This document shows, in pieces, positions 28,448 through 37,262 of a DNA stretch of 64,000 nucleotides. The stretch lies in the NCBI GenBank assembly GCA_900542465.1, contig UQNS01000009.1, forward strand, positions 26,149 to 90,148, in the 5' to 3' direction. The notes beneath the pieces are model-generated. The model did no database searches. It was given only the letters and a program-made list of their open reading frames with translations, and was not told the DNA's origin. Both the position numbers and the translations under genes were made by a program. Each line of letters begins with the position of its first letter. The stretch's first letter is position 1. The stretch comes from an uncultured Eubacteriales bacterium. GTDB taxonomy: Bacteria > Bacillota > Clostridia > Lachnospirales > Lachnospiraceae.

Positions 28448-28516
28448 CTGCTTGTCTAGATAGTCTCTTAATGATAGAATGTCTAAACAGATATTCCGTA
28501 TCATATACGGGATCAT

Positions 28517-28879
28517 GGGGTAGTAAAGGTTTCGACAGGGGTCATGAAGGCGGAGAAGCTATCCGTAGGCGAAACGTAAACGCAATTTTAAAATAAACGC
28601 TGATGAAAAATTAGCAGCTGCCTAATTTAATTATTATGTAGCGAAAGCCGCTTTTTAGCGGCGGTCCGACCGGAGATTACCCGCGCTCTCCGGATCCGGG
28701 CCTCGTGATCGCGGGAAACGACAAAAGCAATGTCTTGTAGCTTTTGGGCGTATTAACAAGGCTACCTTACCGGTCGGTGTTGAAGCCTGATCACGTAAGG
28801 GAAATTCAAAGCTCAACTATGATAGTAGAAGACCGACTGGATCGACTTTTGGACACGAGTTCGACTCTCGTCTACTCCA
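28517..28879 (+). ncRNA. ssrA: Transfer-messenger RNA (tmRNA)
   Basis: The 5' end GGGGTAGTAAAGGTTTCGAC and the 3' end with T arm ACGAG-TTCGACT-CTCGT and acceptor CTACTCC pair as the tRNA-like domain. CCA appears not to be encoded. The tag reading frame ends ...ADEKLAAA followed by TAA at about 28624. The resume codon is not certain: I read the frame through AATTTTAAAATAAAC. Downstream G/C-rich stretches supply the pseudoknots. Any open frames across this region are shadows. Confidence 0.95.
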
Positions 28880-28881
28880 CT

Positions 28882-28915
28882 AAAAAAGAGGAAGATTTTT
28901 CTTCCTCTTTTTTTC
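28882..28915. terminator. Terminator after ssrA
   Basis: AAAAAAGAGGAAG pairs with CTTCCTCTTTTTTT. A runs on one side and T runs on the other allow use by tmRNA and by the convergent nuclease gene. Confidence 0.88.
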
Positions 28916-28923
28916 TATATCAT

Positions 28924-29706
28924 TTATTGTTCGGAGCTGGCATGATTATCTCCGTTTGAATAATTTATTGTTACACCCGGCTGTACATTATAGGCAAATA
29001 CGCAGAACTCGATCCCTCGTCCGCTATCTTCGATGGATCTGGCTTCCATAAGTACGCCTTCCGCCAGAAGATCGTCACCTTTAAAAATGGGAGTGACCCG
29101 GTATAATACATGGTTACCTGTTTCTTTTATATATCTGGCGATATTATTTTCAAAATTTTGCATACCATCAATATTCATATATCTGGTTCCGGTAATGAGG
29201 TTGTTCGGATTTGCATTCTCACCCGTCAGCTGATATCCGATCAGATGGCACCTGTTATAGAGGAATTGCTGGTCTATAAAACTGTATCTTACGGTATGCC
29301 ACCCGCTTGGCTTTATCATACCTATACTTCCTCTCTTTTTATCAGGCATCATATCTGCACCTATACGGGCATAGGCGTAAGTGCATCTGCCAAGATGATC
29401 CAGATCACCATAATATGCAAATTTATCTGAGGATAGATCCTGAGCTGTAAAGAACGGTATATTGTTATTGACGGTTATAAACGCCTGCCCCTTATAGTCT
29501 GATGCGGAGAGGGTCTTTACCGCATCTGCGGAACTTGAAAAAACAGGTTTTTTCTCTTGCCTGAAATCATATGGAATGATGTTGTTTAAATTATGAGCGC
29601 TGGCATATCTTGATCCGCCAAAGGCCAGTCCTGCAATTATAAGTACTGCGGATAAGAGTGTTCTAAAAGCGCTGGATTTTTTTCTTTTTCTGGATCTTCG
29701 GGCCAT
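28924..29706 (-). CDS. Secreted/anchored DNA/RNA non-specific endonuclease (NucA/EndA-like)
   Basis: The 260-residue product has a basic N-terminus and a signal anchor at about 14-35 (LLSAVLIIAGLAFGGS). The nuclease domain has the catalytic His in YNRCHLIGYQLTGENAN, the variant of the DRGH motif seen in DNA-entry nucleases, and the metal-binding Asn region in NLITGTRYMNIDGMQNFE. Family members cut external DNA for uptake, nutrition or defence. The promoter has an extended -10 (TGCTATAAT on the - strand). A near-consensus LexA box sits just downstream of it, so damage-linked control is possible. Confidence 0.88.
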   Translation of the reverse strand: MARRSRKRKKSSAFRTLLSAVLIIAGLAFGGSRYASAHNLNNIIPYDFRQEKKPVFSSSADAVKTLSASDYKGQAFITVNNNIPFFTAQDLSSDKFAYYGDLDHLGRCTYAYARIGADMMPDKKRGSIGMIKPSGWHTVRYSFIDQQFLYNRCHLIGYQLTGENANPNNLITGTRYMNIDGMQNFENNIARYIKETGNHVLYRVTPIFKGDDLLAEGVLMEARSIEDSGRGIEFCVFAYNVQPGVTINYSNGDNHASSEQ

Positions 29707-29733
29707 TTTATAATGTATCCTTTCTTTCGCATG

Positions 29734-29747
29734 CGAACATTTATTCG
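29734..29747. promoter_or_regulatory. Candidate LexA (SOS) operator at the nuclease promoter
   Basis: On the - strand, CGAATAAATGTTCG matches the Firmicute LexA box CGAACRNRYGTTCG at all constrained positions but one. It abuts the predicted -10 (29753-29748) of the nuclease gene, where bound repressor would block transcription. lexA is not in the window. Confidence 0.45.
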
Positions 29748-29756
29748 ATTATAGCA
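29748..29756 (-). promoter_or_regulatory. Extended -10 of the nuclease promoter
   Basis: The - strand reads TGCTATAAT, an extended -10. I see no good -35, as is common with extended -10 promoters. Confidence 0.55.
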
Positions 29757-29902
29757 TAAAAATGCGGATAAGTGAGGATTTTATGCAAATTAGTTTGATT
29801 TTTTAAAGACTTATGTATAGAATTAAGAGAAAGTATTTTTATTTGGAAAATGGGCTAAGTGTCTATATTTATATATAATTTTTGAAAGGGTAACTAGGAC
29901 AT

Positions 29903-31747
29903 ATGTGTGGAATTATTGGGTTTACAGGAGATAAAAAAGCAGAGGATATTTTGACCGATGCTTTGGCTTTGCTTGAATACAGAGGATATGACAGTGCCGG
30001 TATCGCACTTTCACTGGAAAACAGAGTAGAAATAATCAAAAAAGCCGGAAGGGTCTCAGATCTTAAGGAACTTATCAACGAGATCGAAAAAGATGAAAAA
30101 AGGCGAACCATACTTGATTCCACATGCGGTATTGGTCATACAAGGTGGGCTACCCACGGTAAGGTGAGTGATAAGAATGCGCATCCGCACCAGGTCGGCG
30201 ATGTAACCTTAGTTCATAACGGGATCATAGAAAATTTCAGGGAGCTTTCAGAAGAATACCATGTGAAAGATGCATTGATATCAGAAACAGATTCCGAGGC
30301 GGCAGCTGCTGTTATCAACCATTATTATCAGCTGACAAAGGACCCCGGCAAATCGATCGTAAAGGCAGCTTCATGTTTTAAAGGAACATTTGCATTAGTT
30401 GTGCTTTTCAGTGATCACCCTGATGTCATTTATTCATATAGAAATGTTTCGCCGATAGTAGCTGCTTCATTTGATGGCGGAACAATGCTCGCTTCTGATG
30501 TGACTGCCCTTTGCCGTTTCACGAACAACTACTTTATAGTTCCTGAGTATCATCTGCTTGAGCTCAGAAAAGACGGGTATAAGTTAACAGACATTGAAGG
30601 AAACGAAGTGGAACCTGAGATCCTTACCATGAACTGGGGAAAGAACAGTGCAGATAAGGGCGGATATCCTTTCTATATGGAAAAGGAGATCATGGAACAG
30701 CCGCAGGTAATTACCAACACTATTTCTCCGAGGATAAAGAACCATAAGGTCGACTTTTCATGTGATAATATACCTGATGAATTATTCAAAAACTGTGACA
30801 GTATCTGCATCGTTGCCTGTGGTACAGCGATGCATGCGGGGCTCGTATTTCAAACACTGGCGATGAATAAGCTCAGTATTCCTGTTAATGTCTGGATGGC
30901 TTCAGAATTTATCTATTCAAATCCGGTGATCAATGAAAAAACGCTTGTGATCTCGGTATCCCAATCAGGTGAGACTATTGATACACTGGAAGCACTTAAA
31001 TATGCGAAAGAATTTGGTGTGAAGACACTTTCTATCATCAATGTTCAGGGTTCTTCGATCGCTCAGGCAAGTGACTATGTGATCTATACAAATGCTGGAC
31101 CTGAGATCGCGGTTGCTTCGACCAAGGCATATACCACGCAGTTGTCAGTTTTTTACCTGATCCTTGCCAAGATGGCGCATATTCGAAGGATCTGGGACGA
31201 TAAAATGACTGAAGAGTTTCTGGATGAACTGGAGAGAGTTCCATTTGCGATCAGTGAGGTATTGAATAACAAGACTGAGATCCATAAAGTCGCAGGTTCT
31301 GTGCTTTCTGCAAAAGATCTCTTTATGATCGGAAGAGGGCTGGATTATTCGATCTTACGAGAAGGAAGCCTTAAGCTGAAAGAAGTTTCTTATATTCATT
31401 CGGAGGCATATGCTTCAGGAGAACTTAAGCATGGTCCTATTGCGCTTATAGCAGAAGGAGTTCCTGTTGTTGCTATTCTTACACAGGAAGATCTTTTCTC
31501 CAAAGAGATCTCTAATATTCAAGAAGTTAAATCCAGAGGCGCAGATATAGTCCTCTTTATAGAAGAAACACTGGTATCAAGTGCTATCGATGGATTTAAG
31601 TATGTTAAATTACCTGAAATGATGGATGAGCTTATGCCGTTTCCTGCTTCTGTTGCCTTACAATTACTCGCATACTTTGTCTCAAGTGATAAAGGACTTG
31701 ATGTTGATAAACCAAGAAACTTAGCAAAGGTCGTTACTGTAGAATAA
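29903..31747 (+). CDS. glmS: Glutamine-fructose-6-phosphate aminotransferase (isomerizing)
   Basis: GlmS makes glucosamine-6-phosphate for peptidoglycan. The 614-residue product begins MCGIIGFTGD, exposing the nucleophile Cys after Met removal. The glutaminase domain continues through IGHTRWATHG. Two SIS sugar-isomerase domains follow, with CGTAMHAG, SQSGETIDTLEAL, and the last SIS lysine region GELKHGPIALI. The end DKPRNLAKVVTVE is the family terminus. In many Firmicutes glmS is led by a ribozyme. Here the 150 bases upstream are A/T-rich with no such fold visible, so control differs. Confidence 0.97.
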   Translation: MCGIIGFTGDKKAEDILTDALALLEYRGYDSAGIALSLENRVEIIKKAGRVSDLKELINEIEKDEKRRTILDSTCGIGHTRWATHGKVSDKNAHPHQVGDVTLVHNGIIENFRELSEEYHVKDALISETDSEAAAAVINHYYQLTKDPGKSIVKAASCFKGTFALVVLFSDHPDVIYSYRNVSPIVAASFDGGTMLASDVTALCRFTNNYFIVPEYHLLELRKDGYKLTDIEGNEVEPEILTMNWGKNSADKGGYPFYMEKEIMEQPQVITNTISPRIKNHKVDFSCDNIPDELFKNCDSICIVACGTAMHAGLVFQTLAMNKLSIPVNVWMASEFIYSNPVINEKTLVISVSQSGETIDTLEALKYAKEFGVKTLSIINVQGSSIAQASDYVIYTNAGPEIAVASTKAYTTQLSVFYLILAKMAHIRRIWDDKMTEEFLDELERVPFAISEVLNNKTEIHKVAGSVLSAKDLFMIGRGLDYSILREGSLKLKEVSYIHSEAYASGELKHGPIALIAEGVPVVAILTQEDLFSKEISNIQEVKSRGADIVLFIEETLVSSAIDGFKYVKLPEMMDELMPFPASVALQLLAYFVSSDKGLDVDKPRNLAKVVTVE

Positions 31748-31783
31748 TGAGAGTTCTACATCCATTTTATGGAGGTATTATTG

Positions 31784-32470
31784 GTGGATAATTACAAAAT
31801 TTTGATTGCTGAAGATGAAAGTCGTATGAGAAAACTGATCAAAGATTTCCTTGTAAGAGATGGTTATTATGTAGTTGAAGCCGGTGACGGAGCCGAGGCC
31901 CTGTCCATTTTTAAAGAATCTTCAGATATTTCTCTGGTTATTCTGGATGTCATGATGCCAAATTTGAATGGTATAGACGTATGCCAGGAGATCAGGACGA
32001 TATCAAGTGTTCCGATCATTATGCTTACCGCTAAGGATTCTGAATCCGATGAGCTTGATAGTTTCGACAGTGGAGCAGATGAGTTCATATCAAAACCTTT
32101 TTCGCCTAAGATCCTTATGGCAAGGATAGCCGCATTGCTCAGAAGATCTTACGGCGAAGAGGAATCTGTAACTACAACTAATGCCGGCGGTATCATAATC
32201 AATCTGGAAGCGCATACTGTAACAATCGAAGGTAAGTCTGTAGATCTGAGTTATAAAGAGTTTGAATTATTATCATTCTTTATCGAGAATGAAGGAATTG
32301 CGCTATCTCGTGAAAAAATATTAAATAATGTATGGAATTATGATTACTATGGAGATGCAAGAACCATTGATACTCATGTGAAAAAACTAAGACAGAAGCT
32401 TGGAGAAAAAGGTTCATACATTAAGACGATATGGGGAATAGGATATAAATTTGAACCCGCTGTTGAATAA
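31784..32470 (+). CDS. OmpR/PhoB-family response regulator
   Basis: This is a 228-residue two-component regulator. The receiver domain has the acidic pair in LIAEDESRM, the phosphorylatable Asp in LVILDVMMPNLNG, the Thr in MLTAKDS and the Lys in FISKPFSPK. The C-terminal winged helix ends DARTIDTHVKKLRQKLGEKG. The most likely start is GTG 31784, eight bases after GGAGG; an ATG at 31769 is in frame but covers that site. The sensor kinase follows with a short gap, so the two are a pair. Confidence 0.93.
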   Translation: MDNYKILIAEDESRMRKLIKDFLVRDGYYVVEAGDGAEALSIFKESSDISLVILDVMMPNLNGIDVCQEIRTISSVPIIMLTAKDSESDELDSFDSGADEFISKPFSPKILMARIAALLRRSYGEEESVTTTNAGGIIINLEAHTVTIEGKSVDLSYKEFELLSFFIENEGIALSREKILNNVWNYDYYGDARTIDTHVKKLRQKLGEKGSYIKTIWGIGYKFEPAVE

Positions 32471-32480
32471 AGGTCTTTTA

Positions 32481-34070
32481 ATGAATAAAAAAACTTCCGG
32501 TGTAAAGAGTCCTATAAAAATCCGGTTCATGATCGGATTCGTGATCCTTATCGGCATCCTTATCGCGACAATGCTCATATTCAACAATTTTTTTGCAGAG
32601 AAGTTCTTTCTTTCAGAAAAACAGAAAAATATGAGTACTACCTATTCTCAGATAAGCAACATTCTTGAGAAAAGTAAGAAAGGTAATATTTCGGAAAACG
32701 ATCTGTATAACAAGCTTGATATCGTTACGTCGTCACATGAAGTAAATGCGCTGATAGTGGATTCATCGTGGAGAACAGTTTATACCAACGTACATGCAGA
32801 GTCATCGATGATCGAACGTCTGAAAGAAATTCTTTTATTCGGACATAACATCGATGAAAAAATAAATAACTTACAATATAGCGTACCGAATTATTTCAGC
32901 AAGAATGATTTTTCTATATCAGGAATATATAAAGTGCTGGAGAAAACGGATAACTACGTCATACAGACCCTGTATGATGAAAAAGTCGGTGATACGGTAT
33001 TTGAATTACTTGGAAGGCTTCCCGAAAACAGACAGATCATTCTGAGGTTTGCTGTAGCCAGTATAAGTGATAATATCGTAACAATGAATAAAATAATCAA
33101 TGTGTTAGGTATTATCTTATTTTTCGTAGCTGTTATCGGTGCCTTTATTTTTTCAACGGTCATTACCAAGCCTATTACAAAGTTGTCCAGCGTGGCGAGT
33201 AAAATGAAAAATCTGGAATTTGATGCCAGATATGAGGATAATGATAAAAGTGAGATCGGACTATTGGGACAGACTCTTAATGAACTATCCACCGAGCTGG
33301 ATTCTACTATTGGCCGGCTGAAGTCTGCTAATCTGGATCTGCAAAGAGATATTGAACTTAAGGAAAAAGCAGAAGCTATGCAAAAGGAATTCCTTTCGGA
33401 CGTATCTCATGAATTAAAAACTCCTATTGCTTTAATTCAAGGATACGCAGAGGCTTTGAAAGAAGGACTTGCAACCGATCCTGAAAGCACCAATGAGTAT
33501 TGTCAGATAATCATCGAAGAAGCAGGAAAAATGAATATAATGGTAAGGCAGTTATTGTCATTGAGCCAGATGGAGAGCGGTAAGCAATCGCTGGATATTC
33601 AACGCTTCTGCATTAGTGATATGATCAGCGCAATAATTACAAATAATAGTATTACAAGCAACAGAAAAGGGATCAGCATTGAATTTTTGGATAAAGATAA
33701 GAGTATCGGCGTATGGGGATACAAGCTGAGGATCGAGCAGGTAGTTACTAATTTTATAACCAATGCTATCAACTACTGTGAAAATGAGATGCACATAAAA
33801 ATTTGGTACGAATACCTTGACAATGAACTTAAGGTCCACATCTGGAATTCAGGAAATGGGATTCCGGAGGATCAGATAGGAAATATCTGGAATAAATTCT
33901 TCAAGGTCGATAAATCCAGGACAGATGCAGGAAACGGAATAGGACTTTCTATAGTGAAAGCTATTTTAGATGCTCATAATAAAGAGTGCGGTGTCCAAAA
34001 CACTGACGGAGGCATAGATTTCTGGTTTACTCTTGATACCGACAGTAATAATTCAGGGAGTAACTGTTAA
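32481..34070 (+). CDS. Sensor histidine kinase, HAMP-HisKA-HATPase
   Basis: This is the 529-residue partner of the preceding regulator. Two membrane spans (about 16-36 and 203-225) bracket an extracytoplasmic sensing domain of about 165 residues with no recognisable fold. A HAMP linker follows, then the phospho-His in SDVSHELKTPIALIQGYAEAL (given as two parts: SDVSHELKTP, IALIQGYAE). The ATPase has TNFITNAINYC (N box), the F box in NIWNKFFKVDKSRT and GNGIGLSIVKAI. The start is taken at 32481. The layout resembles envelope-stress sensors; the stimulus is not evident. The stop overlaps the next gene's ATG. Confidence 0.9.
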   Translation: MNKKTSGVKSPIKIRFMIGFVILIGILIATMLIFNNFFAEKFFLSEKQKNMSTTYSQISNILEKSKKGNISENDLYNKLDIVTSSHEVNALIVDSSWRTVYTNVHAESSMIERLKEILLFGHNIDEKINNLQYSVPNYFSKNDFSISGIYKVLEKTDNYVIQTLYDEKVGDTVFELLGRLPENRQIILRFAVASISDNIVTMNKIINVLGIILFFVAVIGAFIFSTVITKPITKLSSVASKMKNLEFDARYEDNDKSEIGLLGQTLNELSTELDSTIGRLKSANLDLQRDIELKEKAEAMQKEFLSDVSHELKTPIALIQGYAEALKEGLATDPESTNEYCQIIIEEAGKMNIMVRQLLSLSQMESGKQSLDIQRFCISDMISAIITNNSITSNRKGISIEFLDKDKSIGVWGYKLRIEQVVTNFITNAINYCENEMHIKIWYEYLDNELKVHIWNSGNGIPEDQIGNIWNKFFKVDKSRTDAGNGIGLSIVKAILDAHNKECGVQNTDGGIDFWFTLDTDSNNSGSNC

Positions 34071-34516
34071 TGATTAAGTATGTGATTAATGATATTGACC
34101 CGAAAGAATATATTTACCTGAGAGAAAGGGCGAATTTCCACAGTTTTAGCCTGGAACAGGCTGAGAGGGCGTTAAAAAACAGTTTAAGAGTCATCGTAGC
34201 TAAAGATGAAGATAAGTGTGTTGGAATGGGCCGGATAGTTGGTGATGGAGCGGTAATATGTTATCTGCAGGATATTATCGTGGATCCTGATTATCACGGC
34301 AATAAGATAGGCGAGACTGTTATAAGAGATCTTTTAAATTATATTTATGAGATAACCGTACCTGAAACAACAATGATGATAGGATTGATGAGTGTTCACG
34401 GAACTGAAGGTTTTTATAACAAAATGGGCTTTATACAAAGGCCTTCCGGCAGATTTGGAAATGGATTTTCACGTTATATAAGAAAAGATAAGGACGGAAC
34501 TATTCATGAAGGATAA
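34070..34516 (+). CDS. GNAT-family N-acetyltransferase
   Basis: The 148-residue product has the GNAT acetyl-CoA motif in LQDIIVDPDYHGNKIGETVIRDL (pyrophosphate loop HGNKIG) and the late strand in GTEGFYNKMGFIQRPSG. The substrate amine is unknown. Its ATG overlaps the kinase stop by one base, and the next gene starts inside its end, so it is part of the glmS-downstream transcript with the two-component pair. Confidence 0.85.
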   Translation: MIKYVINDIDPKEYIYLRERANFHSFSLEQAERALKNSLRVIVAKDEDKCVGMGRIVGDGAVICYLQDIIVDPDYHGNKIGETVIRDLLNYIYEITVPETTMMIGLMSVHGTEGFYNKMGFIQRPSGRFGNGFSRYIRKDKDGTIHEG

Positions 34517-35285
34517 ACAGACTTTAATTTTAGAAAAGCTTGAGGAGATAGTTAATATAGCCAAGAAAAATAATATGGCTATAGACGAGAATACGATCAA
34601 AGAGGTTTTTGCCGATGTTGAACTGGATAATAATCAACTTTCAATGATAGAAGATTATATGGTGTCCAGAGCTATCACAGTTGGAGACAGAACACCGGAA
34701 GACCCGGCTCTTGCCGTTGCTCCTGATACTGAGCTTGTAGGCCAGATATCAACAGATCTTTTATATTATGCTAATGAGGAAGATGATATGCTTCTTGAAG
34801 ATCTGCTGACACACTTGCTCGCCGAGGCGGAAGAATGGATAATTCCATATGAGAAAAAAGGGGTGATAAAGGAAGACCTGATCCAGGAATGTGCACTTAT
34901 ATTATCGGAATATATTCTTGGCAGAGAATTTCTTGCTCAGGGAGATCTCGTGCTTCAGGAATGTGATTCGGATAAGTTGGATGAACTGGCAGATTCCATA
35001 ATAAGGACATCTTTGGAAAAGTGCAGGGCTGTTATGGAAAAAATGACTCAGGAATCTGATGATTTTAAAAAGACGGCGTCTGTCGTCGTGGATCAGGTCA
35101 ATCACGTAAATGATTCTGCTATTTCATATAAGGAAGAGTACGGAATTAAGCCGACCCCCGAAGAACTCGCTAAATACCTGGATGTAACTGAGGATTATAT
35201 CCTTGACACTATGCAGATGTCAGGATATCTGATTGAAACGATAGATTTTGATACCCCGATAAATAACGTTAAAGAGATAAAGTAA
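34506..35285 (+). CDS. Sigma-70-like protein lacking the DNA-binding C-terminus
   Basis: The 259-residue acidic product resembles parts of a sigma-70 factor. VIKEDLIQECALILSEYI parallels the region-2 phrase DLIQEGNIGLL, and IKPTPEELAKYLDVTEDYIL parallels the region-3 phrase. The aromatic DNA-melting residues of region 2.3 are not recognisable and there is no region 4. The N-terminal 90 residues are predicted to be helical with no known motif. It could be an anti-sigma-like or specialised factor, or a divergent sigma. It overlaps the acetyltransferase by ten bases and precedes yihY, so it belongs to this operon. Confidence 0.6.
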   Translation: MKDKQTLILEKLEEIVNIAKKNNMAIDENTIKEVFADVELDNNQLSMIEDYMVSRAITVGDRTPEDPALAVAPDTELVGQISTDLLYYANEEDDMLLEDLLTHLLAEAEEWIIPYEKKGVIKEDLIQECALILSEYILGREFLAQGDLVLQECDSDKLDELADSIIRTSLEKCRAVMEKMTQESDDFKKTASVVVDQVNHVNDSAISYKEEYGIKPTPEELAKYLDVTEDYILDTMQMSGYLIETIDFDTPINNVKEIK

Positions 35286-35300
35286 AAACATGAGGTTGCT

Positions 35301-36212
35301 ATGTCTAAATACGGACCAAGAATCAGAAAAATGACAAATAAGTTTCTTGAGGATAACTGTATTTATTATGCGGCATCCTCATGTTTTTTTACTATTGTAA
35401 CTTTATTACCTTTTCTTTTGGTATTTCTGAACATCATAAGATTATTCCCGGTGCAGATAGAGGTATATATGAACGTTATGAAGGAGAGTATGCCTGCACA
35501 GATATATTCCCTTTTTGATGGTCTTATAAATGATGTTTATTCGAGGCCGTCCGTAACTATTACTGTTTCCACAGTATTTACTATATATGCCGCAGGACAG
35601 GGATTTATGGCTATAATGCAGGCTATCGACAAGATATATAAGATCAAGACTCAGCGTACATGGGCTTTAAAACGTCTTAAATCAACAGCCTACACATTAT
35701 TGGTAATGATCATAATAGTAGCATTGGTCGGTATGTATATTTATGGAAGTACGATAGCTGCGACCATTGAACCGGTGTATCCTATGCTGGCTATGATACT
35801 CAGGCACATAGTTTTCAGGAAGTACCTTATAATGCCGATCATACTTCTTATCCTTTTTACTGCTATGTACATGTATGTGCCTAACCAGAGAGGGCAGTTC
35901 TGGGAACAGCTTCCGGGTGCTGTAGTGGCCACCTTTGGAGCAATGCTTTTTTCCTTCATTTATTCTATGCTGGTATCTCATTCTCCCCAGTTTGATTATA
36001 TGTATGGCTCGATCTCCAATATTATATTTGCCCTTTTTTGGTTATATGGCTTCTTTATAATCATATTCTTTGGAGCAGAATTCAATATGTACATAAAGTA
36101 TGGGTGGATAGTTTTACCGAAATGGATGAGAATTTCTCAGAGACCTCTCGTGCAGAAGATCACAAGAGCGATACAGTTTAAAAGATCTAAGAAAAAAAAG
36201 ACAAAAAAATAA
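35301..36212 (+). CDS. YihY/UPF0761 family inner-membrane protein
   Basis: The 303-residue product has about six membrane spans and the family landmarks: an N-terminal amphipathic section (CIYYAASSCFFTIVTLLPFLLVFLN) and a central loop AAGQGFMAIMQAIDKIYKIK. The last three spans include FALFWLYGFFIIIFFGAEFN. It was once called RNase BN, but that activity is assigned to another gene; the present role is unknown (possible envelope or virulence-factor BrkB type). A basic Lys-rich tail ends at the start of a structured RNA. Confidence 0.88.
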   Translation: MSKYGPRIRKMTNKFLEDNCIYYAASSCFFTIVTLLPFLLVFLNIIRLFPVQIEVYMNVMKESMPAQIYSLFDGLINDVYSRPSVTITVSTVFTIYAAGQGFMAIMQAIDKIYKIKTQRTWALKRLKSTAYTLLVMIIIVALVGMYIYGSTIAATIEPVYPMLAMILRHIVFRKYLIMPIILLILFTAMYMYVPNQRGQFWEQLPGAVVATFGAMLFSFIYSMLVSHSPQFDYMYGSISNIIFALFWLYGFFIIIFFGAEFNMYIKYGWIVLPKWMRISQRPLVQKITRAIQFKRSKKKKTKK

Positions 36213-36412
36213 CCCGAGATGCCGTTGCCCGCAGTTATGACTCCCGGCATCAGGCCAGGTGGGTCTCCGCATATATCATCGCAGCCTTCCACCTTAAAGA
36301 GGCATGGCTTTAAAGTATAGTATAGGAATCCCAAATCAAAATTGTCGGATCAAATTACACGAACTGGCGAACATCCCAGATTCGCTATTATTATACTATG
36401 AAGACTCCGGGC
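36211..36412 (+). ncRNA. Candidate large multi-hairpin structured RNA (possibly raiA-type)
   Basis: Between yihY and scpA, about 200 non-coding bases fold into a closed set of stems. The outer stem is CCCGAG (36213) with CTCCGGG (36405). Inside are GATGCCG/CGGCATC (36218/36245), AGGTGG/CCACCT (36257/36289) and TTAAAG/CTTTAA (36294/36308). A long imperfect stem pairs 36314-36330 with 36379-36397. The G/C-rich loops (such as TTGCCCGCAG) look conserved rather than random. Size and architecture recall the raiA RNA class of Firmicutes; that is recall, not proof. On the opposite strand a weak promoter plus T tract is also possible. It could instead be a leader of scpA. Confidence 0.5.
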
Positions 36413-36451
36413 TAACAATTAATAAATTAAGGAATTTGATAAAATTTTATT

Positions 36452-37237
36452 ATGAGTTTAAATATTAAACTAGAAGCCTTTGAAGGGCCAATGGATCTCC
36501 TGCTTCATCTTATAGAAAAAAACAAGCTGGATATATACTATATTCCGATTGCTCAGATCACTGACCAATACCTGGAGTATGTAAGACAAATGGCAGTATC
36601 TGACCTTGATCTTGCCAGTGAATTTCTTGTTATGGCGGCAGAACTTCTCATGATCAAGTCCAAAATGCTTCTTCCTAGACCTGAGGAGGACGAAGATGAG
36701 GAAGTTGTAATGCTTAAGCAGGAACTCACCGCTAAACTCCTGGAATTAAAGATGTTTAAATATATAGCCTCTGAACTTAACGGCTTCGGCCTGGAAGGAC
36801 AGATGCGTTTTTATGGAACGCCCTCTGTTCCGGCCAATATAATGAGATTCAGACCTAAGCCGGATCTGGAAAAACTTTTATCAAGATTTACTTCTTCAGA
36901 TATCCTCAGATCTTACAGGGATGTATGCAGAAGAGCGGCTGAGCGTATAGATCCCATAAGAAGTGGATTTAATGCAATAGAAGCAGAAAAAATAGATGTT
37001 AATGCAAGAGTATCTGACATAAAAACGCTATTGCATGAAAACAAAAAACTAAACTTCAAAAAGCTCCTGCCGGAGGGTTCTGGAAAACTGTCAGAAATAG
37101 TAACCTTTTTGGTTTTGCTTGAATTGATAAAGACGGGTTATGTGGACGCAGTACAGGAATCACCGATCGATGATATACAGATAACTGTCTTAAAAGATCC
37201 CGAAAGCTTCGGACAGTCAGGAGAGTTTTTTCAGTAA
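36452..37237 (+). CDS. scpA: Segregation and condensation protein A
   Basis: ScpA is the kleisin that bridges SMC heads in the bacterial condensin complex. The 261-residue product begins with the family motif KLEAFEGPMDLLLHLIEKNK and includes LDLASEFLVMAAELLMIKSKMLLP (two parts of the N-domain). The acidic linker EEDEDEEVV follows, and the C-terminal winged helix near KLSEIVTFLVLLELIK. scpB is 25 bases downstream. Together they act with Smc, which is not in this window. Confidence 0.95.
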   Translation: MSLNIKLEAFEGPMDLLLHLIEKNKLDIYYIPIAQITDQYLEYVRQMAVSDLDLASEFLVMAAELLMIKSKMLLPRPEEDEDEEVVMLKQELTAKLLELKMFKYIASELNGFGLEGQMRFYGTPSVPANIMRFRPKPDLEKLLSRFTSSDILRSYRDVCRRAAERIDPIRSGFNAIEAEKIDVNARVSDIKTLLHENKKLNFKKLLPEGSGKLSEIVTFLVLLELIKTGYVDAVQESPIDDIQITVLKDPESFGQSGEFFQ

Positions 37238-37262
37238 GCTTATTTTGTTTTAGAGGATATAA

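Noticed and set aside
28744..28959. Open reading frame across the tmRNA
   Set aside because: It lies wholly within tmRNA and its terminator and has no ribosome-binding site.
29757..29902. Possible glmS ribozyme upstream of glmS
   Set aside because: The stretch is A/T-rich and lacks the G/C-rich core and double pseudoknot expected of that ribozyme.
36137..36334. Minus-strand ORF over the yihY end and structured RNA
   Set aside because: It has no ribosome-binding site, and its codons follow the hairpin sequence and the A-rich end of yihY.
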